In this document: in pieces, positions 40,878-50,557 of the stretch
Numbering within the stretch: position 1 is the stretch's first letter
Layout of the letters: each line of letters opens with the position of its first letter
Program-made: the position numbers and the translations under genes
Assembly: GCA_013215825.1 (NCBI GenBank)
Contig: JABSQN010000004.1
Span: forward strand, 434,001 to 498,000
From: Piscirickettsiaceae bacterium
GTDB taxonomy: Bacteria; Pseudomonadota; Gammaproteobacteria; Nitrosococcales; Methylophagaceae
Length of the DNA stretch: 64,000 nucleotides
Reading direction: 5' to 3'
Notes under the pieces: model-generated
Told to the model about the DNA's origin: nothing
Seen by the model: the letters and a program-made list of their open reading frames with translations, nothing else
Database searches by the model: none

Positions 40878-42737
40878 ATGATGAAAATTTCTAGATTTAT
40901 CTTATTAGCCATTATGATGTTAAGTCAGCCTATATTGGCGGATACACAGCAAATATTGCAGCTTGTTGATTATGTTGGCGTTGATTATAGTGGGGCAGTA
41001 GAAAATCATCAGATTATTAATGAGGTGGAATATAATGAAATGCAGGATTTTTCTGCAGGCATTATTCAACAACTTCAAGCGCTACCTGACAATGCAGAAA
41101 AAATCGGGTTAATTGAGCAGGCCAAAACATTATCAGCCCTCATAAAAAATAAAGAAGCAGTTGATAGCGTTAGAATAATAACGGGGTCGATGCGACAGAA
41201 AATAATTTCGGCCTATCACGTTCAAGTTATCCCCCATATACTGCCAAATCTAAAGCAAGCCGCTATTTTATATGCGAATCAATGTATCTCATGTCATGGT
41301 GTAACCGGATTAGGAGATGGTCCTCTGTCTGCAGGTATGGAGCCGCCACCTATTAATTTTAATGATCGAGAGCGTTACGAACAACGGACATTACATGGCT
41401 TATATAATACAATTTCGCACGGGCTTGATGGGAGTGCAATGAGAGCTTACAGTGAGTTAAGTGAGCATGAGCGTTGGTCATTAGCCTTTTATGTGGGTCG
41501 CTTTGCTGCCGAAAAACAAAATGGCGAGTTATCTTTTGAGCAAAGTGAACTGGCTGATTTGGCAACATTAACAACCACAACACCCGCGCAAGCTATGACG
41601 TTATATGGCGAGCACGGCTTAGCTGTTATGGCATTATTGCGAATCGAGCCAGCACTGCTTTTTAACAAAAAATCCAATATGGTCTTTGCCCAGAAAAAAC
41701 TACAAGAAGTCATTACTGCCTATCGTGCAGATAATCATGATTTGGCATACCAATTAGCAGTACAAGCATATCTTGATGGCTTTGAGTTAGAAGAGCAGAA
41801 TATCACCATACTAGATAAAAGTTTAAAACTTGAAATTGAGTCATTAATGACCAGTTTACGCAATAAAATACGCATTGGCGAGCCTGTCGATGTCATTGAA
41901 AAAGAAATACTAATCATTAGTGCTAAATTGGATGAAGCTGATAAGTTACTGAGTAGTAAAAGTATTTCGGGTATAACAGCATTTAGCAGTGCGTTTTTCA
42001 TCTTGCTACGAGAAGGCCTTGAAGCATTATTAATCGTTGCTGCACTTGTTGCATTTCTGGTGAAAACAAAGCGTCAAGATGGCTTGCGATATATTCACTA
42101 TGGCTGGGTAAGTGCTCTCTTGCTTGGATTATTAACGTGGTGGGCTTCATTGTCACTTGTTGATATTTCGGGTGCTTCCAGAGAGATTACAGAGGGGGTA
42201 GCTGCAATTGTTGCCACCATTGTATTGCTGTATGTCGGTTTTTGGATGCATGATAAATCGAGTGCTGCCAAATGGAAACAATTTATTGATGACAGTATGC
42301 AAAAAGCATTGACATCGGGCACCTTATGGACGCTAGCAGGGCTGTCATTTATAGCCGTTTATCGCGAAGCATTTGAAACGATCTTATTTTATCAAGCATT
42401 ATGGGTGCAAACAGGAGACGCGGGGCAACACATGGTGTTAAGTGGGTTTATGACTGCTATTGCTGCGTTAGCAGTGCTCGGATGGTTAATCATGCGTTAT
42501 AGCGTACGGTTACCTTTACGCCAGTTTTTTTCTGTGACAGGTGGCCTAATGTTTATCCTGGCTATTATTTTTGCAGGTAAAGGTATTGCCGCATTACAGG
42601 AAGCTGGAGTGATAATTTCAAGCCCCATCAATTTTGTACGAGTTGATTTACTGGGTATCTATCCGAATTTACAAGGGCTGGCAGTGCAACTGATATTAAT
42701 AATCATCGCAGTCTTTTTGTGGAAAAAGAAAGCATGA
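40878..42737 (+). CDS. Cytochrome c/FTR1 family iron permease
   Basis: 619 aa fused protein. Signal peptide (about 1-21), periplasmic helical part, a cytochrome c domain with CISCHG (Cys136-His140), then a seven-helix FTR1/EfeU membrane domain. The two ferric-binding motifs are REGLE (378-382) and REAFE (496-500). Such fusions oxidise Fe(II) or pass electrons while importing Fe(III); this role is known for the family only in outline. A Fur box lies in the promoter. A second ATG three bases on (40881) could be the start. Confidence 0.93.
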   Translation: MMKISRFILLAIMMLSQPILADTQQILQLVDYVGVDYSGAVENHQIINEVEYNEMQDFSAGIIQQLQALPDNAEKIGLIEQAKTLSALIKNKEAVDSVRIITGSMRQKIISAYHVQVIPHILPNLKQAAILYANQCISCHGVTGLGDGPLSAGMEPPPINFNDRERYEQRTLHGLYNTISHGLDGSAMRAYSELSEHERWSLAFYVGRFAAEKQNGELSFEQSELADLATLTTTTPAQAMTLYGEHGLAVMALLRIEPALLFNKKSNMVFAQKKLQEVITAYRADNHDLAYQLAVQAYLDGFELEEQNITILDKSLKLEIESLMTSLRNKIRIGEPVDVIEKEILIISAKLDEADKLLSSKSISGITAFSSAFFILLREGLEALLIVAALVAFLVKTKRQDGLRYIHYGWVSALLLGLLTWWASLSLVDISGASREITEGVAAIVATIVLLYVGFWMHDKSSAAKWKQFIDDSMQKALTSGTLWTLAGLSFIAVYREAFETILFYQALWVQTGDAGQHMVLSGFMTAIAALAVLGWLIMRYSVRLPLRQFFSVTGGLMFILAIIFAGKGIAALQEAGVIISSPINFVRVDLLGIYPNLQGLAVQLILIIIAVFLWKKKA

Positions 42738-42832
42738 AGCTCTAAATGTCGGATTGTAGATGTGAAATTAAAATAAAAGATTAAAGAACAGAAGAGCCTA
42801 TTAATGACCTTACTGTTAATTAATGACGTTAT

Positions 42833-43151
42833 GTTTTATTTGAAATCAGTTTGGGTTGGTATGCGCAATCAACAGGTTTGATTGCTGATGCAGTTGTCTA
42901 TGCCTTTGGTTTATATGCTATCGGTAAACATTTTCACCATACAAGAAAATGCTGTTTTATTGAGTGGCTGGTTTCAAGTTGCTTTAGGTGTCATGATTCT
43001 TATTGATGTGTTTCGCCGCATCATGATGGAAAGGGAACCGTTATCAGTCTTTATGAACATTGTCGGACTCATTGCATTAACGGCCAATGTCATTTGTTTA
43101 AGACTCATTGATAAGCATAAAGATGGCGATGTTCACATGCGAGCCAGCTGA
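42833..43151 (+). pseudogene. Decayed cation diffusion facilitator (CDF) transporter
   Basis: Two frames together match the middle of CDF cation transporters. Frame A (42833-42943) reads VLFEISLGWYAQSTGLIAD-AVVYAFGLYAIGKH; frame B (to 43151) reads ENAVLLSGWFQVALGVMIL and GLIALTANVICLRLI-DKHKDGDVHMRAS, then a stop. The start of the protein is missing, the SLDMxAD segment between IAD and AVVY is deleted, and a frameshift separates the halves. The 3' part ends early. It follows the iron permease gene by about 95 bases. Confidence 0.8.
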
Positions 43152-43306
43152 ATATTTTCAAGAAAATGATGTCGCACGCTAAAACATCATAGGGGCTGTT
43201 GATCGTTGGAGGATATTAATTACAAAATAATAATCAAGGTGATTTTAGCAGTCATTTTTAAAACACTGGTATCATAAGCACTTACAATTTCTGCTTGAGA
43301 CCTTCA

Positions 43307-44173
43307 ATGAAAATACTGGTTATTCTAATATTCAGCTTACTTTCTAGTTTTACTGTTTGCGCTACCCCGTTATTAGTCCCTGCATGGCAAACTGAAGCCG
43401 TTTTTCAACAACCGGAATCTGTGGTTTATGATGCTAAACGTGATGTTCTGCTTGTATCTAATGTCAATGGCAACCCTAACGACGCTAATGGTCTTGGTTA
43501 TATTTCTCAGGTTTCTTTATCAGGCGAGATGGTTAAACAGCACTGGCTCGATGGCTTGAATGCTCCAAAGGGGTTGGCGATTGTTGGCAATAGATTATAT
43601 GTGGCTGATATTAATGAGTTGGTCGAGATTGATTTAAAATCGAATAAAATTCTTAATCGTTATTTAGCGCCAAATGCTATTTTCCTTAATGATGTTGCTG
43701 CCGATGCTCAGGGTAATGTGTATGTGTCAGATATGATGACTAATACTTTGCATCGTTTAGCAAATGGTCAATTTGAAATTTGGTTGCAGGATGTCAGACT
43801 GGAAGCACCTAATGGTTTGTTAGTTGAAGGTAAAAATTTAATTGTTGGTAGTTGGGGCAATATGACAGATGGCTTTGCCACGGATATTGTAGGCCATCTT
43901 AAAACAATTAATATCAAAACCAAGACAATCCAAAGCTTGGGTGATGCGTCAGCTGTTGGCAATCTTGATGGTGTTGAATCGGATGGTGATGGTGGCTATT
44001 TTGTGACTGATTGGATGAATGGAAAACTACTACACATTACGGCTGAAGGTATCAGCACAACACTTATTAAGCTTGATCAAGGTAGTGCTGATCACACGGT
44101 ATTACTTGATAAAGGCTTACTCATTATTCCGATGATGTTAACTAACGACCTCATCACCTACCGTATTAAATAA
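43307..44173 (+). CDS. SMP-30/gluconolactonase-like secreted beta-propeller
   Basis: 288 aa from ATG 43307; the TTG at 43295 is less likely. Signal peptide about 1-21. Repeated strands such as PESVVYDAKRDVLLVSN, LNAPKGLAIVGNRLYVADIN, IFLNDVAADAQGNVYVSDM and NLDGVESDGDGGYFVTDWMNG show a six-bladed propeller with Asp/Asn metal-type positions. Enzymatic activity is not shown. It ends 11 bases before the DEAD-box helicase gene. Confidence 0.8.
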   Translation: MKILVILIFSLLSSFTVCATPLLVPAWQTEAVFQQPESVVYDAKRDVLLVSNVNGNPNDANGLGYISQVSLSGEMVKQHWLDGLNAPKGLAIVGNRLYVADINELVEIDLKSNKILNRYLAPNAIFLNDVAADAQGNVYVSDMMTNTLHRLANGQFEIWLQDVRLEAPNGLLVEGKNLIVGSWGNMTDGFATDIVGHLKTINIKTKTIQSLGDASAVGNLDGVESDGDGGYFVTDWMNGKLLHITAEGISTTLIKLDQGSADHTVLLDKGLLIIPMMLTNDLITYRIK

Positions 44174-44184
44174 GTAATTACACT

Positions 44185-45399
44185 ATGACATTTGACGATC
44201 TTTTCCTTGATGACCGCTTACTTTTAGAACTGAGTCATCTCAAATTTGAAACACCGACCGCGGTTCAAGAAGCGACTATTCCCGTTATCCTTGAAGGCAA
44301 GGATGTATTGGCAGGTGCAGCGACAGGTACGGGTAAAACGGCCGCTTTTGTGTTGCCAGTTTTACAGCAATTAATTGATGAACCCAATACCAATAAAATA
44401 CCACGTGTTTTGATGCTTGCCCCTACCCGTGAATTGGCTTTTCAGATCCAGCATGTGACGAACCAATTAAGCCGCCAACTTGATATTGACACGGTGATTA
44501 TGACGGGTGGGTTTTCCCCCTATAAACAAGTGGAATATTTACAACAAGCCTGTGACATCGTAATTGGTACACCTGGAAGATTGCTTAATTTAGTGGCTGA
44601 TGAGTCCTTAGATTTATCCGATATTGATGTTGTGATTATTGATGAAGCCGATCGCATGTTGGATATGGGCTTAGGGCCTGATGTATTATCATTACTTGCC
44701 ACTATTGCCGATGGTTTTCAAGCTTGTTTATTCTCGGCGACCTTGGCAGGAACGGGAGTTGAAATCTTTGCTGAAGAGCTTCTTCATGATGCAGAAGTGA
44801 TCCAAATTGATGCGGCTAATACCAAATCAGATCAAGTATCACAAACTGTTTACTTTGCTGATAATAAAGAACATAAATTGGCGATGCTTGAAGCCTTTGT
44901 TAACGATCCAGCGTGTGAAAGTGCCATTGTGTTCTGTAATAAACGCGAACGTACTGAAGAAATTACCGAATGGTTACAGTCGCGTAATATCTCAGCACAA
45001 GTAATGCATGGCGATTTTGACCAAGCGATACGTCGTGATAAAACACGTAAGTTCCGCCTAGGTCAGATCAAAGTAATGGTCGCAACTGATGTAGCGGCTC
45101 GTGGTTTAGATTTAACTAATATCACTCATGTAATCAACTATGACATGCCGTTCAAAGCGAACCTTTATATTCACCGAATTGGACGAACAGGTCGAGCTAA
45201 TAGAACAGGTGTGGCCATTAATTTAGTTGAATCACATGATCTTAAAAACTTGGAACGTATTGAGTTTCATCTTGACTTGAAACTGCCGGTTTCTAAATTG
45301 AAAGGCTTTGAACCAAAATCAAAAGCTAATAAAGCAAAATCGAAAAAGAAATCAGATAAAAGTAAACCGCGCTACGTCTCGAAAAAAGATCGTGACTAA
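44185..45399 (+). CDS. DEAD-box RNA helicase, SrmB-like
   Basis: 404 aa. Q-motif and start MTFDDLFLDDRLLLELSHLKF, Walker A AATGTGKT (about 45-52), PTRELAFQIQ, IIDEADRMLDMG, SATL, HRIGRTGRANRTG. The Lys-rich tail (about 365-404) may bind RNA. Resembles SrmB, which helps 50S assembly, but RhlE-like assignment is possible. The next gene starts with GTG inside its last codons. Confidence 0.85.
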   Translation: MTFDDLFLDDRLLLELSHLKFETPTAVQEATIPVILEGKDVLAGAATGTGKTAAFVLPVLQQLIDEPNTNKIPRVLMLAPTRELAFQIQHVTNQLSRQLDIDTVIMTGGFSPYKQVEYLQQACDIVIGTPGRLLNLVADESLDLSDIDVVIIDEADRMLDMGLGPDVLSLLATIADGFQACLFSATLAGTGVEIFAEELLHDAEVIQIDAANTKSDQVSQTVYFADNKEHKLAMLEAFVNDPACESAIVFCNKRERTEEITEWLQSRNISAQVMHGDFDQAIRRDKTRKFRLGQIKVMVATDVAARGLDLTNITHVINYDMPFKANLYIHRIGRTGRANRTGVAINLVESHDLKNLERIEFHLDLKLPVSKLKGFEPKSKANKAKSKKKSDKSKPRYVSKKDRD

Positions 45400-45886
45400 A
45401 CACGTTCCAACACTAGCGGCACATCATTTACGCTGGCTATTAGTTTCTTCTACACTGTTACTAATAGCTGGCTTTGTAACTCCGATGATGACGCTAACCA
45501 AGTTTCTACTCTTCAGTAATTCATTCTCATTGTTCTCAGGAATATGGCAGTTATTATTAGATGGAAAGGTAATTCTATTTCTTCTTATTGCTAGTTTCAG
45601 CATTATTTTACCCCTTGCTAAAATCATCTTATTATTCACGCTACTTAGCCCCGACACTTACCATCCCGAACAACGGCAAAAGTATCTCCACTTAATGCAT
45701 GACTATGGTCGCTGGGCCATGCTCGATGTGATGGTGGTTGCCATTCTAATTGTTACCGTGAAACTCGGTGCTATTGCCAGCATTGAGGTTCATTCAGGCT
45801 TATATATCTTCGGTGCGGCGGTCTTGTTAATTATGTTTATTACCCAACAAGTTGTCAGCATGCAGACCAATCATAATGAAAATTAG
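45392..45886 (+). CDS. PqiA-domain membrane protein (half length)
   Basis: 164 aa from GTG 45392, which overlaps the helicase stop. Four membrane segments with the PqiA pattern: TPMMTLTKFLLFSNSFSLFSGIWQLL, IILPLAKIILLF, HLMHDYGRWAMLDVMVVAIL and the last helix. Full PqiA proteins have two such domains; this has one. It resembles proteins named paraquat-inducible A family. The role in membrane lipid handling is inferred from the family. Confidence 0.85.
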   Translation: MTKHVPTLAAHHLRWLLVSSTLLLIAGFVTPMMTLTKFLLFSNSFSLFSGIWQLLLDGKVILFLLIASFSIILPLAKIILLFTLLSPDTYHPEQRQKYLHLMHDYGRWAMLDVMVVAILIVTVKLGAIASIEVHSGLYIFGAAVLLIMFITQQVVSMQTNHNEN

Positions 45887-46241
45887 CCTTTTTATTTTAT
45901 TATTTAGCTTCTGTGTAGCTAATATCCATGCCGAAGAAATAGCCCCTTTTACGTCAGATGGCTGTAGCTCATTTCCTGATGGTACATTAAATCAACAACA
46001 ACTTTGGCTATCCTGCTGTACTGAGCACGATAAATCGTATTGGCGTGGCGGTAGCTATCAACAACGTTTAGAAGCTGATTTACTACTGAGAGAGTGCGTT
46101 ACTGCTGTAGGACAACCTATTATTGCCGAACTCATGTTAAAAGGTGTCAGAGTTGGTGGTTCGCCTTATTGGCCAACCCAATTTCGTTGGGGATATGGCT
46201 GGCCCTATCCTCACAGCTATCAATCTGCAGATGAAGACTAA
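45876..46241 (+). CDS. Small secreted protein with phospholipase A2-like motif
   Basis: 121 aa from ATG 45876, overlapping the PqiA-half gene by 11 bases. Signal peptide about 1-19. The core DGCSSFPDG, CCTEHDKSYWRGG (Cys47, Cys48, His51, Asp52), RLEADLLLREC is like the CCxxHD centre of phospholipase A2 folds. The end PTQFRWGYGWPYP is aromatic. Similar small proteins are widespread but not characterised to my knowledge. Confidence 0.72.
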   Translation: MKISLFILLFSFCVANIHAEEIAPFTSDGCSSFPDGTLNQQQLWLSCCTEHDKSYWRGGSYQQRLEADLLLRECVTAVGQPIIAELMLKGVRVGGSPYWPTQFRWGYGWPYPHSYQSADED

Positions 46242-46244
46242 ATC

Positions 46245-47708
46245 TTATGACTTTGATATATCATCGTATAAGGCAAGATAGGCTTTAGCACTTTTTTCCC
46301 AGCTAAAGGTTTGTTCCATAGCGGTGACAACCATCTTGCGCCAAATACGCGGGCGTTGGAATAATTCAATAACGCGATATAACGTAAGCTCTAGTTCTTG
46401 ATGTGTACTCTGCTCAAACTTAAATCCGGTTGCAGTTCCATTTTTACGATTTTCATCTGTTGCATCGACAACAGAATCTGCTAGGCCTCCCGTATTTCTG
46501 ACAACAGGTAATGTGCCGTAACGTAAACTATAAAGCTGGTTTAAACCGCACGGTTCAAAGCGTGATGGCATTAAAAACACATCCGCACCGGCTTCAATTT
46601 GATGTGCCAGTGCTTCGTTATAGCCAATATCAACACCGACTTTATCAGGAAATCGTGCGCGTAATGCACGTAAATCTTGTTCGTAACTTGCTTCACCACT
46701 TCCCAAGCAAACTAATTGAATATTCTGACCGGCTTCTAACAATCTCATCACTGCATCCAGTGTTAAATCAATGCCTTTTTGAGATACCAATCGACTAATC
46801 AAGCCCATCACCAAAACATCTTCATTTTCTGGCAGACCAAAATACTGTTGAATAGCTGCCTTATTAACTGATTTATTACGAATAGTTTTAATTGAAAATG
46901 CTTTACTTAAATGCGGATCATTTTCAGGATCCCATTCCTTATTATCAATACCATTTAAAATACCCGTTAAGCGACCTTGTTTTGCACGATCTGCTAGCAA
47001 TCCTTCTAAGCCATAACCATATTCATAGGTACAAATTTCATCGGCATAGGTAGGACTGACTGTTGTAATATGATCGGCGTAAATCAACCCACCTTTCATA
47101 AATGACAGTAAATCATAAAACTCTAAACCATTACTATGCCAGAACGATTTCGGAAGATCTAAAGCGTTAAATGCATCTTGTGAATAAAGACCTTGATACG
47201 CAAGATTATGAATTGTAAATATGGTGGCCGGACGATGTGACTGGTCAGCAATCAATGCGAGTGCCAGACCTGTTTGCCAATCATTGCAATGCAATATATC
47301 GGGTTGCCAATCAAGTCCCACCTGATTCATCGCAACGGCTACAATAGCGCGAGAAAACAATGCAAATCGTGCCGCATTATCAGGCCAATCACCTTGTTCT
47401 GGAGTACCGTAAGGCCCCCCATCACGATCAAAGTGTTGTGGTGAATTTAATAGCCATAATGTGACATTACTATCGGGCAATGTGGATTCTAAGATTTCAA
47501 CAGGAAGGTGAAAACCATCCAATTTAATCGTGGCAACTAGGCGCACATCCGTTAATGCCTCTAAGCATTGACGATAAGCAGGCAATATAATACGAACATC
47601 TTGACCATGCTGGCGAAGTGCAAGAGGCAAGCTTGCTGAAACATCTGCTAAGCCACCTGTTTTGATTAAAGGATGTACTTCACTACTCGCAAACAGAATT
47701 TTTCGCAC
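46245..47708 (-). CDS. glgA: Glycogen synthase (ADP-glucose type)
   Basis: 487 aa GT-B transferase of family GT5. N-terminal KTGGLADV motif (about 17-24), HNLAYQG, NGIDNKEWDPENDP, and the C-terminal PSRFEPCGLNQLYSLRYGTLPVVRNTGGL are present. It adds glucose from ADP-glucose to glycogen. No other glg gene is nearby. It is divergent from zwf. Confidence 0.96.
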   Translation of the reverse strand: MRKILFASSEVHPLIKTGGLADVSASLPLALRQHGQDVRIILPAYRQCLEALTDVRLVATIKLDGFHLPVEILESTLPDSNVTLWLLNSPQHFDRDGGPYGTPEQGDWPDNAARFALFSRAIVAVAMNQVGLDWQPDILHCNDWQTGLALALIADQSHRPATIFTIHNLAYQGLYSQDAFNALDLPKSFWHSNGLEFYDLLSFMKGGLIYADHITTVSPTYADEICTYEYGYGLEGLLADRAKQGRLTGILNGIDNKEWDPENDPHLSKAFSIKTIRNKSVNKAAIQQYFGLPENEDVLVMGLISRLVSQKGIDLTLDAVMRLLEAGQNIQLVCLGSGEASYEQDLRALRARFPDKVGVDIGYNEALAHQIEAGADVFLMPSRFEPCGLNQLYSLRYGTLPVVRNTGGLADSVVDATDENRKNGTATGFKFEQSTHQELELTLYRVIELFQRPRIWRKMVVTAMEQTFSWEKSAKAYLALYDDISKS

Positions 47709-47724
47709 GTTATACTCCTAAAAA

Positions 47725-47742
47725 TTGTACAATTAGCTAATT
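47725..47742. promoter_or_regulatory. Palindromes between glgA and zwf
   Basis: TTGTACAA (47725-47732) overlaps AATTAGCTAATT (47731-47742) in the 65-base divergent promoter region. They could be an operator but fit no consensus I can name securely; HexR spacing does not match. Confidence 0.3.
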
Positions 47743-47773
47743 ATATACAGTTCAAACCTGCACGGGAGATAGC

Positions 47774-49243
47774 ATGAAACCTTGTACAATCATCATTTTT
47801 GGCGCCACTGGCGACCTATCTAAAAAGAAACTATTGCCAGCACTATACCACTTAAACATCGAAAACCGTTTAACTGATGATACAAAAATCATCTGCATGG
47901 GTCGTAGAGAGGTCGCTCAAGATGATTGGAGAGAACAAGTAAAAGGCTATGTCTCAGAGAAAGCACGTGGTGGTGTTAATGCTGATTCCCTAGACAAATT
48001 TCTAGCTAAAATCAGCTATTTCAAGAATGATATTAACGATAGTTCATCATACCAAGATTTAAAAATACTGCTTGATGATCCCGCCAATGAGTTCTCTGAC
48101 AATATCGTATTCTACTTATCAATCAGCCCATCGTTATTCGGTGTTGTTGGTGATAATCTTGCCGCAGCCGGTTTAAACAAAGAAGACAAAGGTTGGCGTC
48201 ATTTAGTGGTGGAAAAACCATTTGGTTATGACCAAAAATCAGCCGCAGAATTAGAAGTGGTATTAAGCCGTAACTTCACTGAAAAACAAACCTACCGTAT
48301 TGATCATTACCTTGGTAAAGGTACAGTACAAAATATTATGGTATTCCGCTTTGCTAACTTGTTATTAGAGCCGTTATGGAACCGTAACTATATCGATCAT
48401 GTACAAATTACTCATGCTGAACAACAAGGTGTAGGTGGCCGTGCTGGTTATTATGATGGTTCAGGTGCTATGCGTGACATGATTCAAAGTCATTTATTAC
48501 AAGTAATGACTTTGATTGCGATGGAACCACCCGCAGATTTGAATGATGAATCATTACGTGATGAGAAAGTAAAAGTACTTAAATCTATTCGTCCAATTAC
48601 CGAAGACATGGTTGATAGCCATGCATTTCGAGCTCAATATGCTGCGGGTACTGTTGATGGTAAGCCGCAACAAGGTTATTTAGAAGAGGATGATGCACCT
48701 AAAGATAGTGTCACTGAAACCTATGCTGCCATGAAAGTTTATATCGACAACTGGCGCTGGCGTGATGTGCCATTTTACCTTCGTACCGGTAAATGTATGC
48801 CAGAATCAAAAGCGATGATTGCGATTCGTTTCAAAAAACCACCTCAAGAATTATTCAAAGGTACTGATATTGGTGCAAGCCACGCTAACTGGATAACAAT
48901 GGGCTTACAGCCTGATAATACACTGCGTATTGAATTGCAGGCTAAAAAACCCGGCTTAGACATTACCGCTCATACCGTTGCTTTAGAAACAAATGAAGAA
49001 GAAGACCCAAAACATAAATTAGATGCGTATGAAGCTATGATCCTCAATGCCATTTTAGGTGATCGATCTTTATTCTTGCGTGCAGATGAAGTCGATTTAG
49101 CATGGAAAGCAGTTGATCCCATTATTGAGAAATGGTCAAAAGAACAAGACTTTGTTCACACCTACCCTGCTGGCTCATGGGGTCCTGAAGAAGGTAATGT
49201 TATTTTTGATGATTCATGTCATCAATGGCGTAATGAGATTTAA
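47774..49243 (+). CDS. zwf: Glucose-6-phosphate 1-dehydrogenase
   Basis: 489 aa. The nucleotide-binding start [20 protein letters not shown], the substrate motif [13 protein letters not shown] and the later [18 protein letters not shown] block are present. It oxidises glucose 6-phosphate with NAD(P)+ for the pentose phosphate or Entner-Doudoroff route. No pgl or edd is adjacent; it has its own terminator. Confidence 0.97.
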   Translation: MKPCTIIIFGATGDLSKKKLLPALYHLNIENRLTDDTKIICMGRREVAQDDWREQVKGYVSEKARGGVNADSLDKFLAKISYFKNDINDSSSYQDLKILLDDPANEFSDNIVFYLSISPSLFGVVGDNLAAAGLNKEDKGWRHLVVEKPFGYDQKSAAELEVVLSRNFTEKQTYRIDHYLGKGTVQNIMVFRFANLLLEPLWNRNYIDHVQITHAEQQGVGGRAGYYDGSGAMRDMIQSHLLQVMTLIAMEPPADLNDESLRDEKVKVLKSIRPITEDMVDSHAFRAQYAAGTVDGKPQQGYLEEDDAPKDSVTETYAAMKVYIDNWRWRDVPFYLRTGKCMPESKAMIAIRFKKPPQELFKGTDIGASHANWITMGLQPDNTLRIELQAKKPGLDITAHTVALETNEEEDPKHKLDAYEAMILNAILGDRSLFLRADEVDLAWKAVDPIIEKWSKEQDFVHTYPAGSWGPEEGNVIFDDSCHQWRNEI

Positions 49244-49265
49244 GACGTTAATAATCCAGAAAAAT

Positions 49266-49305
49266 AAAAGCCAGATTTGGGCAACCAAATCTGGCTTTTA
49301 TTTTT
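49266..49305 (+). terminator. Bidirectional terminator between zwf and the barrel gene
   Basis: AAAAGCCAGATTTGG-GCAA-CCAAATCTGGCTTTT is a perfect 15-pair hairpin, flanked by T-rich sequence on both sides, so it can end both converging transcripts. Confidence 0.93.
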
Positions 49306-49354
49306 GTAATTGTCCAAAGACAATATAACTCAACTAGCCATATCAATATACGTG

Positions 49355-50557
49355 CTAAAAATATCGAGCCAATTCCAACTGAATATAATCATCATCACGG
49401 ATTTGGTATAACGTGCTATTCGTTTGATCTGATTTAAAGAATCGTCCTTCTAAAGAGACTTTCCAGCGGTTACCGATACGTCGGCTGGCTTCTATATTCC
49501 AAGCAGAATCACTACTATCCACATCTTGAATAACCCCTAGTAATAACTCTGTTGATTGTTCATCATTCCACGCTAGGCGTGTGCCGATCATTAAGTCATC
49601 TTCAAAGGGTGTGGCGAGTTCATTATCACGATCATCCCATAAATATTCAGCAATTAATCCGACATCAATATTACTATCAAACACGCCATAAAAGGTATAT
49701 TCCAAGCCACCGGTTAATGCCGTAAAAGTATCTAATGACGTTTCACGTCGAATCACTTCTAACTTCCATAACCATGATTCACGGGTATGCTGAATATCCA
49801 TAGCTGTTTGATGCATAATTTCATAATAAGGTATCAATCGTGTAAAAGTTTGATTGGGTATAAATAAAGGCGCTCGATTGGTGCCATAAAAGTGAGACAA
49901 GCCAATATCCCAATCGCCCAAGGTATGCGACCACCTTGCTGCAATATCTAAGTGATGTTGTTTTGCCGATGATTCATACTGTGCTTTATCCGACTCCACC
50001 ACTAATTGACTACGTAAGCGCCCTTTCTTACCTGCAAATGTCCGCTCACGAAAATACGGCAATACAAATAAATCTACTGTTCCCCAGTTCTTAAAAAAAC
50101 TAAGATTAATCATCGGCTGACCTAACTTATCTTCGGTATCACTATTTTCAACTAAGTCTGTTTGATTGATTACATCGACTAGATGTTGAGATTCTGTCAC
50201 ACCCCAATAGACTTTTCCTATGCCTAATTGTAATTCCCAATCATTCTTAACTAACAACCACCGTGCTTCTCGTAGATCGAGATGTGTTCGTTCGGCATCT
50301 TCACTATCAATTCGTAAAAATGCTGATATCAGTATATTTTGATTACCCTCATCCCAATCATGATAAAACTCAGGGGCCAGCACAACTGATGGATTATGCT
50401 GTGTTGCTTCTGAGTTTAATGATTCATATTGAAAATAGCGATATTCTGCTGCACTGTAACCCGTCAATTCCCAAGCATAGCCATTAACACTTAATAGGCT
50501 AAAGGCAAGAATAACGCAGGCAGATTTAACGCTGACGTTTAAGATCATTTTTCTCAA
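49355..50557 (-). CDS. Outer-membrane beta-barrel protein of the RND/LolA-like cluster
   Basis: 400 aa. Signal peptide about 1-28, then many alternating amphipathic strands ending in ARYF, as in outer membrane barrels. Motifs such as LREARWLLVKNDWELQLGIGKVYWGVTES fit porin-like proteins found beside RND/MMPL exporters. Its start overlaps the end of the LolA-like gene by 32 bases; an internal start is possible. Probably part of an export route with the two upstream genes. Confidence 0.75.
   Translation of the reverse strand: MRKMILNVSVKSACVILAFSLLSVNGYAWELTGYSAAEYRYFQYESLNSEATQHNPSVVLAPEFYHDWDEGNQNILISAFLRIDSEDAERTHLDLREARWLLVKNDWELQLGIGKVYWGVTESQHLVDVINQTDLVENSDTEDKLGQPMINLSFFKNWGTVDLFVLPYFRERTFAGKKGRLRSQLVVESDKAQYESSAKQHHLDIAARWSHTLGDWDIGLSHFYGTNRAPLFIPNQTFTRLIPYYEIMHQTAMDIQHTRESWLWKLEVIRRETSLDTFTALTGGLEYTFYGVFDSNIDVGLIAEYLWDDRDNELATPFEDDLMIGTRLAWNDEQSTELLLGVIQDVDSSDSAWNIEASRRIGNRWKVSLEGRFFKSDQTNSTLYQIRDDDYIQLELARYF

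Noticed and set aside
42882-43151. 89-aa frame as an independent small membrane protein
   Set aside because: The preceding bases in another frame continue the same CDF transporter, so it is the 3' part of a pseudogene.
47725-47742. HexR site upstream of zwf
   Set aside because: HexR controls zwf in several gammaproteobacteria, but the spacing of the TGTA and TACA ends here is too wide for its 17-base operator.
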